The position numbers were made by a program, and so were the translations under genes. From JAHLMO01 sp038997305 (GTDB lineage Archaea > Aenigmatarchaeota > Aenigmatarchaeia > CG10238-14 > SpSt-28): a stretch of 53,712 bases of DNA. The notes under the pieces are model-generated. The model saw only the letters and a list, made by a program, of their open reading frames with translations. It ran no database searches and was not told the DNA's origin. The DNA lies in assembly GCA_038997305.1 (NCBI GenBank), contig JAWAZZ010000004.1, positions 1-53,712 of the forward strand. The letters are read 5' to 3'. Shown here piece by piece: positions 43,721 through 51,531 of the stretch (positions within the stretch are counted from its first letter, which is position 1; each line of letters begins with the position of its first letter).

Positions 43721-44149
43721 TTTCAATGTTATGTATTCGATAAATAATTTATACATTTTTAGATAAACCTCTCTACTAAACTCTTCAGAAAGTTTTTTAA
43801 AGTCACTAAAGTCATTAGAAAAAGCAACTTTTTTTATTATAGATTTTACACTGTTTTGGACTTCGCTCGCTAACTCTACATTTATAGATAAATATCTATT
43901 ACTTAGCGCAAGAATTCTGTCTAACAAATCTAAGACTAATGTTTTTATTCCTATAAAATGTTTTTGACTTTCGATATTAGTTAATAATTCTCTTTTGACT
44001 TTTCTTACAACTTCATCAACCTCTTTTAACTGATACTTCATAGTTATATTATCACAAAACCCTTTCAAAAATCTATCAGAATCCAAAATTTCTTTTACAA
44101 CGATACAATATGCTATAGGTTCTATATCACTTAAATTTATTGTTATCAT
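43712..44149 (-). CDS. Unknown helical protein
   Basis: A 145-residue, probably all-helical soluble protein (QLKEVDEVVRKVKRELLTNI, IGIKTLVLDLLDRILALSNR). No motif recognised, no signal peptide. It lies 47 nt after the S-layer-like gene on the same strand and overlaps the convergent unknown gene by 9 nt. Codon use looks like its neighbours. Confidence 0.6.
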   Translation of the reverse strand: MITINLSDIEPIAYCIVVKEILDSDRFLKGFCDNITMKYQLKEVDEVVRKVKRELLTNIESQKHFIGIKTLVLDLLDRILALSNRYLSINVELASEVQNSVKSIIKKVAFSNDFSDFKKLSEEFSREVYLKMYKLFIEYITLKSK

Positions 44150-44196
44150 AAAAAATATTAAAAAATAAAAAATAAGGAAGTTAAGAACAATTAATA

Positions 44197-46152
44197 TTAC
44201 TCGGTAACTATTATTGTACCCTTAAATCTTGGTGCTAAATGATCGTGATAAGTCCATGTACCCACTTCATTAAAAACAAAGCTCCAAGATTCTCCAGGCT
44301 TTAATCCTCTGCAAGCATCAAATATATTTTTTTCTTCAGGAGTTCCACACTTCTCTATTCCTGAGCCAGGATATAATCTATGTGTTGGATGATAATCGCT
44401 AGCTGGCCAAACTTCTCTAGATGCTTGATTTATAAAAATTACTCTCGTTCCTTTTTTAACAACGAGTTTTTCTGGCTGAAATCCAGAATCTGTTATTACA
44501 ATTTCTGCTGTTAATGAAGTTTCTTTTGCCCTCTCTGCAACAGTTTCAAAAGGTTTTATGGAAGATTCTTCAACTTTTTTCCATCCCCTTTCTTCTAATA
44601 TGCTTGCTACGCAAGCATTAGGAACTGCTACAACAAACTTACTATCATATGGACATTCATATCTACTAATAACCATAGCACAAGCAACTCCTTCTGCAAG
44701 TTGTTCCTTATATTTTTTCCATGCGTCAGATAAATCTTCTGCGCATTTCGCTGCATACCTGCTAATAATTATTCTTTCAACCAATTCTCTTCCACCAATC
44801 TTTTCTATTTCTTTCTTAATTATTTCTCTTTTTGACAAGCTTTCCTTTTCGAAAACTTCCTCTTTTAAGGTTTCTATTTCTCTTCTACATTCCCAAATTG
44901 CATTTCTTATCTTTGTCTTAATATACTCTAATCTGTCCCACAAATCTCTAATTCTTTGTCTTAATGTTTCATCGGGCAATTGATATAAAGAAGAGTTTAT
45001 TTCACTTATGTATGAACTTATTTCAGTAATATTTAGCTTTTCCCTTAAACAATCAGTTAGATTTGCCCTCAGTAATCCATATAATTGTTTTACATCTTCT
45101 GCCTCTTTCTTCATGTTTTCCCTTTTAATTTTTTTAGCTATTATATTTTCTAGTTTATCTCTTAGTTTTTCTCTAATTTCTGCTGATTTATTTATCATTT
45201 CTTTTAATTTTTCTCTAGTAACTTTATCAGCACCCCCGCTAACAGTTTCTACTTTAAATCCTAACTGAGTTAAATAGTTATATACTTCTTCTGCACATGT
45301 TGGATATCCTAATACCTTAATTCTTGTGAAATTCTTCTCTCTTATAAAGCTTACATTAACATCACTAACGTTTGATACAAACATTACATGTCCAGATTCC
45401 CAAACAATTCCTAATGTATCGTTGAAATTTCTTTTACAGATTATTAATAATGGAATTTTTTCGTTTAATTCTTTTGCCTTCCTTTCTATTTCTTCGTTAA
45501 CCTCTTTATCTTCATCTCTCTTAGCTATATGTTTTATTATTTTTATTCCTAATTCGTTCAATCTTTTAGTAACATTTTCCGAGAAATTACCAACTAATAT
45601 TACTTGTTTTATTCCATAATTAATCAAATAATTTTCTGTTGTTGCACTTAATTCATCTGGAGGATTTATTAATAAAGGTAATCCATATTTTGCTGAAAGT
45701 TTAGATGCCAATGTCACTAATTTTATTTTTCCTTTTTCTGGGGGATAATCTCCGTAATCACTAACTATTATAGATGTGTTAGCATCTGCAAAGAAATATT
45801 TAGCTACTTCTATCGATGTACCATATTTTGTCATTCCAAATATTCTTTTGACTTCAAAATATTGTGATAGTTGTTTTTCTACTTGAGTTGAAATTACTGC
45901 AGGTCCTCCAATTATATAAATTTTCTTTATTCCTTGTGATGTCAAATTCTTAATTTCATCTTCAGATAGCAATTTAAATCCATCTATAACTATCACTGGA
46001 ATTCCATATTTCTGAGCTATTACATCAGCTACTGCAGCATCTGGATAATTCTGCATCGTTACTAAAATTGCTTCCTGAACATTTTGTGCATATGCTAAAC
46101 TTAGTGCTATCATCATTACTATTCCAAGAAGTATTGCTATTTTACTCTTCAT
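44197..46152 (-). CDS. Secreted cell-wall-binding-repeat protein with C-terminal cupredoxin domain
   Basis: A 651-residue protein with a signal peptide (MKSKIAILLGIVMMIALSLA, cleavage after AYA) . Residues about 29-310 hold two to three cell-wall-binding (CWB2-type) repeats: NYPDAAVADVIAQKYGIPVI, KIYIIGGPAVISTQVEKQL, TKYGTSIEVAKYFF, QVILVGNFSENVTKRL. A long helical segment follows (about 310-530) with scattered Cys. The last 100 residues are a plastocyanin-like fold: DSGFQPEKLVVKKGTRVIF, YHPTHR, GTWTYHDHLAPRFKGTI. The usual type 1 copper Cys near the end is replaced (YHDH, His636/His638). Probably an S-layer-associated or envelope protein; copper or electron role unproven. Confidence 0.82.
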   Translation of the reverse strand: MKSKIAILLGIVMMIALSLAYAQNVQEAILVTMQNYPDAAVADVIAQKYGIPVIVIDGFKLLSEDEIKNLTSQGIKKIYIIGGPAVISTQVEKQLSQYFEVKRIFGMTKYGTSIEVAKYFFADANTSIIVSDYGDYPPEKGKIKLVTLASKLSAKYGLPLLINPPDELSATTENYLINYGIKQVILVGNFSENVTKRLNELGIKIIKHIAKRDEDKEVNEEIERKAKELNEKIPLLIICKRNFNDTLGIVWESGHVMFVSNVSDVNVSFIREKNFTRIKVLGYPTCAEEVYNYLTQLGFKVETVSGGADKVTREKLKEMINKSAEIREKLRDKLENIIAKKIKRENMKKEAEDVKQLYGLLRANLTDCLREKLNITEISSYISEINSSLYQLPDETLRQRIRDLWDRLEYIKTKIRNAIWECRREIETLKEEVFEKESLSKREIIKKEIEKIGGRELVERIIISRYAAKCAEDLSDAWKKYKEQLAEGVACAMVISRYECPYDSKFVVAVPNACVASILEERGWKKVEESSIKPFETVAERAKETSLTAEIVITDSGFQPEKLVVKKGTRVIFINQASREVWPASDYHPTHRLYPGSGIEKCGTPEEKNIFDACRGLKPGESWSFVFNEVGTWTYHDHLAPRFKGTIIVTE

Positions 46153-46185
46153 ATCTAATATTAAATCTCAAAATATAAAAAGCTT

Positions 46186-46920
46186 ATGAAGATAGATGAA
46201 AAAATTGAGATTATCGATGGATATCCAGCAATATATATAAAAAAGTTAGACTTATTAGTAATAAGTGATTTGCAAATAGGTTTCGAAGTTCATTTAGCCC
46301 AAAAAGGTATTTCAATTCCTCAAATTCAATTTAATGAAATTCTAAAAGATATAAAAGATATAAAATTATTGTCTAATGCAAAAAGATTGCTAATAAATGG
46401 GGATGTTAAGCACGAATTTAAAGAAGCTACAAAACAAGAGTGGAGAGAAACTATAGATTTTCTAAATTTTTGCAAACAAAACTTTAAAGAAATAATAATT
46501 GTTAGAGGAAATCATGACAACTATCTATTAAATATACTGAAAGACTTGGAGATTGTCTTTTACGATCCTTATTATGTCGAGGAAGAATTTTGCTTTTTAC
46601 ATGGTCATAAAAAAGTTGAACTACCAAAATGCGAATATATAATAATAGGTCATGACCAGCCTGCTATAGTTTTAAGAGATGAATTTGAAAAAGTAAAATT
46701 AAAGGCTTTTCTGTTTGGAAAGTATAAAGACAAAAAAATTTTAGTTTTGCCTTCTTTCTCTCCTATATCTTTCGGAACCGAAATCAACAATTATACATCT
46801 AAAGACTTTATGAGTCCATATTTACAAGAAATTGATGTAGAAGAGTTAGAAGTTTTTGCAATAGATAAAAGTGTTGGTACATTAAAATTGGGAAAGTTAA
46901 AGAATCTTAGATATATTTAG
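46186..46920 (+). CDS. Archaeal metallophosphoesterase (calcineurin-like)
   Basis: A 244-residue phosphoesterase with the ordered metal motifs LVISDLQIGFE (D-x-H variant with Gln), LLINGDVKHE, IIVRGNHDNY, FLHGHKK and IIGHDQPA. This order and length match the small archaeal family often annotated as ICC-like or MJ0037-type. The first motif reads DLQ, where most family members have DLH. Substrate unknown. Its start is only 33 bp from the divergent S-layer-like gene. Confidence 0.85.
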   Translation: MKIDEKIEIIDGYPAIYIKKLDLLVISDLQIGFEVHLAQKGISIPQIQFNEILKDIKDIKLLSNAKRLLINGDVKHEFKEATKQEWRETIDFLNFCKQNFKEIIIVRGNHDNYLLNILKDLEIVFYDPYYVEEEFCFLHGHKKVELPKCEYIIIGHDQPAIVLRDEFEKVKLKAFLFGKYKDKKILVLPSFSPISFGTEINNYTSKDFMSPYLQEIDVEELEVFAIDKSVGTLKLGKLKNLRYI

Positions 46921-47123
46921 ATAAGTTTCTTCAAAAATTCTTTAAATTTTTCATCGCTTAATTGCTCTTTTATTTTTCCTTGAAGATAGAGAGTTATCAG
47001 AATTTTTTCAACATTCTCTGCAAATTCTGGTCTAGCTAATTTTATTCTTGCTAATCTTTCTCTTGCCTCTGAACTTAATATTTTTCTTAGGATTTCCCTT
47101 TTTTGTTCTTCAGTTATCTTCAT
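46917..47123 (-). CDS. Short PDCD5-family DNA-binding protein
   Basis: A 68-residue helical protein. EILRKILSSEARERLARIKL, ARPEFAENVEKILITL and KLSDEKFKEFLKKL-like ending (QLSDEKFKEFLKKLI) match the core of archaeal PDCD5 (TFAR19) proteins. The family is usually about 110 residues; here the variable N-terminal helix and the C-terminal basic tail are missing, and no frameshift explains it. Likely nucleic-acid-binding. It shares TTAG stop bases with the convergent phosphoesterase gene. Confidence 0.78.
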   Translation of the reverse strand: MKITEEQKREILRKILSSEARERLARIKLARPEFAENVEKILITLYLQGKIKEQLSDEKFKEFLKKLI

Positions 47124-47293
47124 AAAAATAGTTCTAAATAAATTAAGGTTTAAGTTTTAATTTCTTTTCGACTATTATAAATATCGTCGATAGATAATTT
47201 GAAATTTATTTAACTTAACTTTAATAAAGTTTAATATTTATTTAATCTAAGCTAAACAAAAATTAATATTTACTTACATCAAGTTAAATTATT
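47124..47293. promoter_or_regulatory. AT-rich divergent intergenic region with repeated AAGTTTAA-like motifs
   Basis: This 170-bp stretch separates the PDCD5 start from the AAA_14 ATPase start. It holds several copies of a TTTAAGTT/AACTTAA-like word (47145-47157, 47209-47219, 47226-47234, 47281-47288), an inverted repeat AACTTT-AAT-AAAGTT (47217-47231), and two copies of TTAATATTTA(T/C)TTA about 30 bp apart. The ends must include both promoters. The repeats may be binding sites for a regulator of the ATPase gene, but AT-rich sequence yields such words easily. No gene was found within it. Confidence 0.4.
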
Positions 47294-48769
47294 ATGGTAG
47301 AAATTAAAAAGATAGTTGAACAAAATAAATGGTGGGTTTTAGGAAAGGATTTCGAGTATTTTGACGAAGATATGAAGAAATTCAAGGAAAAGATCGTAAT
47401 AGTTGAAAGGAAAGATTTAGAGATAAGAACAGGTAATGTATACACTATAGAGGGGCCTCGCCAAATTGGAAAAACCACATGGATAAAACAAAAAATAAAA
47501 AAGCTTATAGAATCTGGTTTCGATCCAAACAAAATTTGTTATTTTTCTCTGGATAGAGTTTACTCAAGGAAAGAATTGTCTAAAATTCTCGACTATTTTA
47601 TTTCTACTAAAGGCGAAAATATTTTCATTTTTTTAGATGAAATAGGATATGTAAAGGATTGGGAAATAGAAATTAAATCATTCCTAGATAGAAATTTATC
47701 AAAGGTTTGCATAGTAATTACTGGCTCGCCATTTAGAATGAGAGAAAAGATAAGTGAATTAATAGGGAGAGGCATAGAGGGTAATAGATACTTTATAAAA
47801 CCTCTATCATTCAGGGACTTTTTATTGAATTTTAGCAGTGGAGGCTATCTTTTAGATTATTTATTCAAAACCGTTAAAAAAATAAATGAAGAAACTTTTT
47901 TAAAGACTAAAAAATTAGTTGAAACGCTTAAGAAAAACAAGATTGTTTTTAATGACTTGAACGAAATTGAAGAAAAAGTAAAAAGCTTATTAGATTTCGT
48001 TGAAATTTTAGACTTTTGGTTTTACAATTATTACTTAATTACTGGAGGTTTTCCAGAAATAATCGATGAATTTATTAAAAGAGATGCTATTCCTCCAGAA
48101 AAATATGAAAAATTTGCTAATGCCTTATTTACTGGAATGGAGTTTGAAACTAAGATAGACATTAGAAAGTTGATTGAAAAACTTCCATATTTTATTGCCT
48201 ATCGAGTAAACTTAGTTAATTTAACAAATGAATTTGAAGAGGGAACATCTTTCCAAACTCTACAGAAATATTTAAGAATACTTGAAGATAAATTCATAAT
48301 AAGAGTTCTTAATTCTGTAAACAAAAAATTGAAAGAAAGGTCAAGAGGTTTGAAAAAAATTTACTTTACTGATGTTGTAATGTTATACACTTCTATTCTT
48401 CTTAGTGAAGGAAAGTTCGGCAATGCTTTTGAATATATAAAAAACGAAATTCTGACAAACGAAAATTATTTGGGAAAAATTATTGAAAATCTTGTTGCAA
48501 TTTCTTTAGTAGACTTTATCGAAGAACCTTTTATTGATTACAAAAAATTTCTCTTTTTCTTATATGACGGAAACAAAGAAATAGATTTTATACTTAAAAA
48601 AGATAATAAAGTTTTTGCAATAGAGTGTATGAGTGAGGATATTCCAAAAATAAATGCTGAAAGTATTCTAATCTTAACTAAGGATAATTTTGAGATAAAA
48701 AATAATATTATTAAAGTTCCTGTTTCTGTTTTTTTGAGTCTTATAGAAAAATCGAAAGTTAATATATAA
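47294..48769 (+). CDS. AAA_14/DUF4143 family ATPase
   Basis: A 491-residue protein with Walker A GPRQIGKT (54-61), Walker B FIFLDEIGYV (112-121) and sensor-like VITGSPFRM, then LIGRGIEGNRYFIKPLSFRDF, which is diagnostic for the AAA_14 family. The DUF4143 part follows (KKIYFTDVVMLYTSILL, LGKIIENLVAISL) and a nuclease-like ending NKEIDFILKKDNKVFAIEC, where EC replaces the usual EVK. These ATPases are multiplied in many thermophilic archaea; their role is unknown, possibly defence or plasmid-related. A second member is cut by the right window edge. Confidence 0.88.
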   Translation: MVEIKKIVEQNKWWVLGKDFEYFDEDMKKFKEKIVIVERKDLEIRTGNVYTIEGPRQIGKTTWIKQKIKKLIESGFDPNKICYFSLDRVYSRKELSKILDYFISTKGENIFIFLDEIGYVKDWEIEIKSFLDRNLSKVCIVITGSPFRMREKISELIGRGIEGNRYFIKPLSFRDFLLNFSSGGYLLDYLFKTVKKINEETFLKTKKLVETLKKNKIVFNDLNEIEEKVKSLLDFVEILDFWFYNYYLITGGFPEIIDEFIKRDAIPPEKYEKFANALFTGMEFETKIDIRKLIEKLPYFIAYRVNLVNLTNEFEEGTSFQTLQKYLRILEDKFIIRVLNSVNKKLKERSRGLKKIYFTDVVMLYTSILLSEGKFGNAFEYIKNEILTNENYLGKIIENLVAISLVDFIEEPFIDYKKFLFFLYDGNKEIDFILKKDNKVFAIECMSEDIPKINAESILILTKDNFEIKNNIIKVPVSVFLSLIEKSKVNI

Positions 48770-48795
48770 TTTGAAATTTTGCTAAACTAATTTAT

Positions 48796-48868
48796 GCCCC
48801 GGTAGCTCAGCAGGTAGAGCGCTGCTCTGGTAAAGCAGAGGTCCCGGGTTCAAATCCCGGCCGGGGCT
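48796..48868 (+). tRNA. tRNA-Thr (anticodon GGT)
   Basis: Acceptor GCCCCGG/CCGGGGC, D arm GCTC/GAGC, anticodon stem CTGCT/AGCAG with loop CTGGTAA (anticodon GGT), T arm CCGGG-TTCAAAT-CCCGG, discriminator T. No intron; CCA not encoded. Confidence 0.96.
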
Positions 48869-48888
48869 ATCAGAATTTATTTTTCACT

Positions 48889-48907
48889 TATAAGTAATTT
48901 ACTTATA
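48889..48907. repeat. Inverted repeat between tRNA-Thr and the methyltransferase remnant
   Basis: TATAAGTA-ATT-TACTTATA, a perfect 8-bp inverted repeat with a 3-nt loop, 25-43 nt before the ATG at 48932. It contains TATA-like sequence at the right distance for a promoter, so it may be an operator over the promoter or a symmetrical TATA element. Confidence 0.4.
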
Positions 48908-48931
48908 TATCCATACTCAGGATATAAGATT

Positions 48932-49540
48932 ATGATGAAAAATAGCACCAAAAACTTTAGGAGAAAAACTCAAGACCTGAAGAGTTATATGCATCTCCCG
49001 AGGAGTATTTTGAAGATTTAAAATTAACTTCAGGTTATATAAGAGCACAAACTAAGCTAACTCTTGAATTATTAGATTTGATGAAAATGGGACCAGGAGC
49101 TAAAGTTTTGGATCTTGGTTGTGGTTTTGGAATAACATCAGAAATATTAAAAGAACTTGGATATAAAGTTGTTGGAATAGATATAAGTAAGAGGATGGTT
49201 GAACATTGTAGAGAGAGGTATTGAAGTTGTTTTGGGTGACTTTAGAGAATTAGAAAAATATTTTGAAAAGGATGAATTTGATTATGGTATTTCCGTTTCT
49301 TCTCTCCAATGGATTTCAAAAGACAAAAACTCGTTAATTAAATTCGCTAAAGGTTGTAATTATGTAATCAAAAGAAGTCTTGGAATTCAATTCTATCCTT
49401 ATTCCTTTAAAGAGTTAGAAGAGGTAGTGAGAATTTTGAGAAAATTCTTTGGTCTAACTGAATATTATATATTTGGTAAAGGGACTAAAAAAGAGAGAAT
49501 TTATGTCATCTCAAAAAAGATAAGTCAAAAGAGTTTTTAA
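48932..49540 (+). pseudogene. Frameshifted Bud23-like rRNA methyltransferase
   Basis: Reading across three frames gives a Bud23/WBSCR22-type SAM methyltransferase: RPEELYASPEEYFEDLK, VLDLGCGFGITSEILKELGY (SAM motif I), VVGIDISKRMVEHCRE, then in another frame RGIEVVLGDFRELEKYF, FDYGISVSSLQWIS, IQFYPYSFKELEEVVRI and ERIYVISKKIS. Bud23 with Trm112 makes m7G in small-subunit rRNA. The middle frame stops at TGA 49222-49224; restoring two bases in the AGAGAG tract (about 49209-49217) would join it to the C-terminal frame. At the 5' end the middle frame has a TAG at 48958 and no start codon; one extra A in the AAAAA run (48964-48968) would join it to ATG 48932. Both breaks lie in simple repeats, so decay, slippage or sequencing error are all possible. 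Confidence 0.75.
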
Positions 49541-49686
49541 AATGTTTAAAATAAAATTTGTTTTTTAACAGAAAAATATAAAAATTAAATACAAAGTTTC
49601 TTTTCGGTACATCATCTAAAATAATAATAAAATAATTAATATAACAACATAATAAAAAAGATAGATTATCAAAATCAAAAATCTAT

Positions 49687-49759
49687 TGGGGCGGGAGGGA
49701 TTCGAACCCTCGACCTTCCGGTCTTCAGCCGGACGCTCTCCCAGCTGAGCTACCGCCCC
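49687..49759 (-). tRNA. tRNA-Phe (anticodon GAA)
   Basis: Minus strand: acceptor GGGGCGG/CCGCCCC, D arm GCTC/GAGC, anticodon stem TCCGG/CCGGA with loop CTGAAGA (anticodon GAA), T arm GAGGG-TTCGAAT-CCCTC, discriminator A. No intron or encoded CCA. The 146 bp before it (49541-49686) are low-complexity AT-rich DNA without a gene; T-rich stretches there could terminate the tRNA transcript. Confidence 0.96.
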
Positions 49760-49801
49760 TTATAAAAAATATTTAAAATATTCACTATTTAATTTTTAAT
49801 A

Positions 49802-49999
49802 ATGGGAAGAGTAAGAACAAGGGATATAAAAAATTTAGCATTAAAAATTTTAGAACAACATAGAGATAAGTTTACAACAGATTTTGAAAAAAATAAGCAA
49901 ATAATAAATCAGCTCTATTATTTTTATTCCAAAAAGATAAGAAATAAAATTGTTGGATACATTACAAAACTGGTTAAAAAATCCTCTAAAGCTTCTTAG
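49802..49999 (+). CDS. rps17e: 30S ribosomal protein S17e
   Basis: A 65-residue protein MGRVRTRDIKNLALKILEQH with DKFTTDFEKNKQIINQLYYFYSKKIRNKIVGYITKLV split over residues 22-58, the S17e signature. Length is normal for archaea. It is 42 bp from the divergent tRNA-Phe and ends on the same TTAG bases as the Pelota-like gene opposite. Confidence 0.93.
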   Translation: MGRVRTRDIKNLALKILEQHRDKFTTDFEKNKQIINQLYYFYSKKIRNKIVGYITKLVKKSSKAS

Positions 50000-50607
50000 A
50001 TCTCAAACCTAAGTAAAGCAGCTATTTTCATCTTATCACAAAATTCTTTATCATCTATTAAAGCTATTTTTGAGTTTTGTTTTAATGCTTTAATTATTTT
50101 ATCAAACGAATCAATAAACATATGTTTACATATATAAAGCTTTTCAACTATTCCATATTCTAAATATTCATCAATCTTGTCTTTATCCGTAACAAATCTT
50201 TTTGAATTTTGAAAAATATGAATTTTTATTTCCTCTGCTTTTCCAAACTCAAAATTCCTTAATTTTTCTAAAATTAACTTAGATTTTTCATCTACCTTAT
50301 TTTTGTTTATTATTAATTCTTTTCCTATTTCTATGTTTTCGCCGTGGTGACCTTTATCTAACCTTTCGCTAGAAACTTCTTCAATCTTTCCAACAATTCT
50401 ACCCTTTTCAAAATTAACTTTTTCAATTCTTATTTTAGCGAAAGCTTCGATTCTATCTAAAAACTTCCCATCTTTTTTAGAATATACATTCCTTATTATT
50501 TTCATCTCAACCACATCAAACCTATTTATTAAAAACAAAGTTAAAAATTTTTCTATTTCATTCTCAACTTTAACATATATTTTATCTGAATTTAATAATT
50601 TAATCAT
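49996..50607 (-). CDS. Shortened Pelota-like protein lacking the central domain
   Basis: A 203-residue protein. Residues about 1-115 match the N-terminal (eRF1_1/Dom34) domain of Pelota: VEMKIIRNVYSK, RIEAFAKIRIEKVNFE, and the signature DKGHHGENIEIGKELIINKN (84-103). Residues about 136-203 match the C-terminal eL30-like domain: DKIDEYLEYGIVEKLYICKH and the exact-style ending KMKIAALLRFEI. Archaeal Pelota is about 340-350 residues, so roughly 140 residues are absent: the central eRF1_2 domain and perhaps the first helix of domain 3. The frame is continuous with no frameshift. Pelota rescues stalled ribosomes with aEF1A and ABCE1; the first domain reaches the decoding site. Whether this short form is active or another gene supplies the missing part is unknown. 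Confidence 0.8.
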   Translation of the reverse strand: MIKLLNSDKIYVKVENEIEKFLTLFLINRFDVVEMKIIRNVYSKKDGKFLDRIEAFAKIRIEKVNFEKGRIVGKIEEVSSERLDKGHHGENIEIGKELIINKNKVDEKSKLILEKLRNFEFGKAEEIKIHIFQNSKRFVTDKDKIDEYLEYGIVEKLYICKHMFIDSFDKIIKALKQNSKIALIDDKEFCDKMKIAALLRFEI

Positions 50608-50616
50608 AAATATTTT

Positions 50617-51525
50617 ATGTCAGAAAAAGTTCCTATACTCTCCATAGACGAATTCTCAATAATACTAATAGGAGCTTTAATATTTTTTGTTGGAATTGCT
50701 GCAATAAACTATTATGTTTTTACTTCTCAGCAACCAAATATATCTATTCAAAAAAACCAAACAATATTACTCTCAAACTATTTCTTACTTGATGGCTTAT
50801 TAAAGCAAAATGTAATTTTTAGTGAGGAAGATAAAATATACAGAAATTTATTTGAAGAAAAAACTTTTGTCGCAAAACTTCAATTTTCTAAGGAAGAAAT
50901 AAATAATATAGATAGCTTAAAGATAGAGTTTAAGAGTGAGAGAGGTATTTCTAAACTATATCTATTAGAAGGAAAAAACCTTATAAAGGCGAAAGAAACA
51001 TATACTCAAAGTGAAATAAAACAACAAATGATTTTCATAGCAAAAATAGAAGAATACGACACAACAATACATTATATAATCTTAGCCATACTGTTAGGTT
51101 CTATTGCTGTTTTAGCGATGCTATATAGAGAGCTAATCTATCAAAGAGAAAAAATCAAAATAATAGCAGCGGCTATAATAATAGCACTATCAATAGTTTT
51201 TATATCTTTGGCATTAATAAAAGTCTATGACAATATATCTTTAACAGTATATTCTATAAAAGAAAGAGCTGAAAAAGAATTTACAATACCTTATGTATCA
51301 AACATAACAAAAATGGAAATTTCATTTGATATAGGAGCGAATAGTTTAAGAACAGAAAATCTCAAAATATATTTGAATGATGAATTGATATACGATGCAA
51401 AACCTACTACTTATTCTGTAAGAGTTATTAAATATAATCCTCAACTAAAAAATGTTAATACGTTAAGATTTGAAACCTATAATGCAAAATATGAAATAAA
51501 AAACCTATATATTCTATTTACTTAA
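50617..51525 (+). CDS. Membrane protein of unknown function
   Basis: A 302-residue protein with three predicted transmembrane helices: IILIGALIFFVGIAAINYYV (about 15-35), IILAILLGSIAVLAMLY (about 152-169) and KIIAAAIIIALSIVFISLAL (about 180-200). The N-terminal extracytoplasmic part between helices 1 and 2 and the C-terminal part (MEISFDIGANSLRTENLKIY, LRFETYNAKYEIKNLYILF) look like beta domains. The start is 9 bp from the divergent Pelota-like start. Not recognised; the layout resembles envelope or pilus accessory proteins. GH57 follows after 6 nt. Confidence 0.75.
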   Translation: MSEKVPILSIDEFSIILIGALIFFVGIAAINYYVFTSQQPNISIQKNQTILLSNYFLLDGLLKQNVIFSEEDKIYRNLFEEKTFVAKLQFSKEEINNIDSLKIEFKSERGISKLYLLEGKNLIKAKETYTQSEIKQQMIFIAKIEEYDTTIHYIILAILLGSIAVLAMLYRELIYQREKIKIIAAAIIIALSIVFISLALIKVYDNISLTVYSIKERAEKEFTIPYVSNITKMEISFDIGANSLRTENLKIYLNDELIYDAKPTTYSVRVIKYNPQLKNVNTLRFETYNAKYEIKNLYILFT

Positions 51526-51531
51526 TTTATT

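Noticed and set aside
48932..48980. Possible C/D box sRNA (ATGATGA ... CTGA)
   Set aside because: The boxes are present, but no internal D'/C' boxes or terminal stem were seen, and the stretch is also explained as the 5' end of the methyltransferase remnant.
49541..49686. Gene-free AT-rich stretch before tRNA-Phe as a possible origin or small RNA
   Set aside because: Only low-complexity A/T sequence was seen; no repeats, stems or ORB-like motifs that would support an origin.
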